In this document: positions 62,676-64,000 of the stretch, one piece after another
Numbering within the stretch: position 1 is the first letter of the stretch
Layout of the letters: every line of letters starts with the position of its first letter
Origin: G963677185 sp963677185
GTDB lineage: Bacteria; Bacillota; Syntrophomonadia; Syntrophomonadales; Syntrophomonadaceae
Direction of reading: 5' to 3'
Assembly (NCBI GenBank): GCA_963677185.1
Contig: OY781889.1
Span: 124,001 to 188,000 of the forward strand
DNA length: 64,000 bases
Made by a program: the position numbers and the translations under genes
Notes under the pieces: generated by a model
What the model was told of the DNA's origin: nothing
The model's database searches: none
Seen by the model: only the letters and a program-made list of their open reading frames with translations

Positions 62676-64000
62676 TTAGATCTCGACCGGATAATTGCCG
62701 TCGAAACAGGCCGAGCAGAATGAGCAATCACCGCTTTTCAGGGCCTTGAACATGCCTTCATTGCTGATGTAGTGAAGGCTGTCGGCTCCGATAAATGCGC
62801 AGATTTCATCCACCGACATTTTATTGGCAATCAGCTGTTCCCGCTCCGAAGTATCAATGCCGTAGAAACACGGATACATAGTCGGCGGCGAAGCTACTAG
62901 CATATGAATCGCCTTGGCGCCAGCATCCCGCAGCATCTGCACAATGGCTTTGCTGGTGGTGCCGCGCACGATGGAATCGTCGATCATAATAATACTGCGG
63001 CCTTCCACCACTTCCTTGATGGCGTTGAGCTTGATCTGAACTCCCTGCTCCCGCATTTGCTGGGTGGGCTGAATGAATGTCCGCCCTACATAGCGGTTCT
63101 TCATCAAGCCTTCCTCGAAGGGAATCCCTGACTCCGTAGCATAGCCCAGCGCCGCCGTAGTGCCTGAATCCGGAACCGATATAACGATGTCGGCTTCCAC
63201 CTGGTATTCACGGGCCAGCTGCCGGCCGAGCTCCCGGCGGGCCCGGTTCACGTTGATGCCGTCAATGGTGCTGTCCGGGCGGGCAAAATAAATATATTCA
63301 AAAATGCAATGAGCGTTGCACTGCAGCTTGATGGGATGCAGCGAGCGCAGTCCCTTTTTACCAATAACCACGATCTCTCCCGGTTCAATATCCCGGATAA
63401 ACTGAGCTCCTACCGTGTCCAGGGCGGCTGATTCCGAAGCCAGCACATAATTGCCATCCAGTTCGCCCAAACAAAGAGGCCTGATGCCCATGGGGTCCCG
63501 CACGCCGATAAGACCATCGTTGGTCAATATGAGCAGGGCATAAGCTCCCTTCATATCAATCATGCATTTGGCCAGGGCATCTTCAGTGCTGTCCTGAGAG
63601 TAGCGGGCCAGCAGGTTGGCCACGATTTCTGTGTCAGTAGTTGTCTGAAACACCGAGCCATATATAGCCAGGCGCCTGCGCAGCTCTTCAGTATTGGTAA
63701 GATTGCCGTTGTGGGCAATCCCGATCATGCCGTTCAAGTAGTGAAAAACCAGGGGCTGGGCGTTGACCAGCTGGCTGGCACCGGTAGTCGAGTACCTTAC
63801 GTGCCCGATCGCGATATGCCCGTCCAGTTCTTCGATATTGCGATTCTTGATTACATCGGAAACCAATCCCATGCCTTTATGCAGCTTAATGCCGCTTCCA
63901 TTGGCAACAGCAATGCCGGTGCTTTCCTGGCCGCGATGCTGCAAGGCGTATAGACCGTAAAAAGTGGTATGGGCGGCATCGTTCTGGCGGCGGGATTTGT
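62676..64000 (-). CDS. purF: amidophosphoribosyltransferase, 5' end cut by window edge
   Basis: 441 codons in the window; the N-terminal catalytic Cys and start lie beyond the edge, and the frame runs open to base 63998 (DAAHTTFYGLYALQHRGQESTG is split across it). PRPP-binding loop SIIMIDDSIVRGTTS. Iron-sulfur ligands as in the Bacillus enzyme: C in CNAHCIFEYIYF and the C-terminal CSFCSACF. The enzyme makes phosphoribosylamine from PRPP and glutamine, the committed step, and the [4Fe-4S] cluster is oxygen-labile, fitting an anaerobe. The order purF-purM-purN-purH-purD is standard. Confidence 0.97.
   Translation of the reverse strand, partial: KSRRQNDAAHTTFYGLYALQHRGQESTGIAVANGSGIKLHKGMGLVSDVIKNRNIEELDGHIAIGHVRYSTTGASQLVNAQPLVFHYLNGMIGIAHNGNLTNTEELRRRLAIYGSVFQTTTDTEIVANLLARYSQDSTEDALAKCMIDMKGAYALLILTNDGLIGVRDPMGIRPLCLGELDGNYVLASESAALDTVGAQFIRDIEPGEIVVIGKKGLRSLHPIKLQCNAHCIFEYIYFARPDSTIDGINVNRARRELGRQLAREYQVEADIVISVPDSGTTAALGYATESGIPFEEGLMKNRYVGRTFIQPTQQMREQGVQIKLNAIKEVVEGRSIIMIDDSIVRGTTSKAIVQMLRDAGAKAIHMLVASPPTMYPCFYGIDTSEREQLIANKMSVDEICAFIGADSLHYISNEGMFKALKSGDCSFCSACFDGNYPVEI

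Overview
The window reads as a chromosomal stretch of a Gram-positive, anaerobic clostridial bacterium. The gene order phoH-pgpH-ybeY-dgkA-cdd-era-recO, short HisG with HisZ, iron-sulfur PurF, SLH and copper-amine-oxidase-like wall domains, and strong GGAGG ribosome-binding sites all point to Firmicutes. A large acyl-CoA dehydrogenase, an acetyl-CoA acetyltransferase beside a sigma-54 activator, and moderate GC make a Syntrophomonadaceae-like syntrophic fatty-acid oxidiser plausible. That placement is inference. No rRNA, tRNA, CRISPR array, prophage or transposase gene was seen.

Layout. 1-3.6 kb: a DUF3999/DUF2339 envelope pair and a GNAT acetyltransferase. 3.6-4.1 kb: a REP-like palindrome and a 61-unit heptanucleotide array. 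4.1-9 kb (minus strand): CBS protein, predicted nuclease, methionine aminopeptidase, class V aminotransferase and DUF1015 protein. 9.1-11 kb: acyl-CoA dehydrogenase. 11.2-17.6 kb: a cyclic-di-GMP/HDOD signalling island. 18-25.7 kb: pcm, then the housekeeping operon phoH to recO with deoC inserted. 25.9-33.4 kb (plus strand): a membrane protein, deoB-pdp, an SLH surface protein, a coiled-coil protein, a YbaK deacylase and a PC4-like protein. 33.9-37.9 kb: thiolase, sigma-54 activator, and a flavin-type protein divergent from an HxlR regulator. 37.9-41.7 kb: a two-component operon with a lipoprotein, and a secreted protein. 42.5-47.6 kb: a 1700-residue secreted protein with Ig-like, BspA leucine-rich, PA14, predicted cysteine-peptidase and wall-type domains. 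47.7-48.2 kb: a 162-bp tandem duplication. 48.2-57.2 kb: a near-complete histidine operon running hisZ to hisIE, then pcrA. 57.3-64 kb: purF-purM-purN-purH-purD and an HD protein.

Cooperation between genes. cdd, deoC, deoB and pdp together form a deoxyribonucleoside catabolic route, although they lie in two separate places. The his and pur operons sit end to end and are linked by metabolism, because HisH/HisF releases AICAR, the substrate of PurH. The signalling island has two diguanylate-cyclase domains, one HD-GYP phosphodiesterase, an HDOD protein, a receiver and a kinase-like protein without recognisable ATP-binding glycine boxes.

The window starts inside the DUF3999 gene and ends inside purF, and both are truncated by the edges. 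Several starts were moved inward to the codon that has a proper ribosome-binding site. I did not find a clearly unprecedented system. The best candidates for new biology are the heptamer array, the multidomain predicted peptidase, the degenerate-kinase/c-di-GMP cluster, the 71-residue protein in the his operon, and the DUF1015 protein with its ParB/SerK-like motif.
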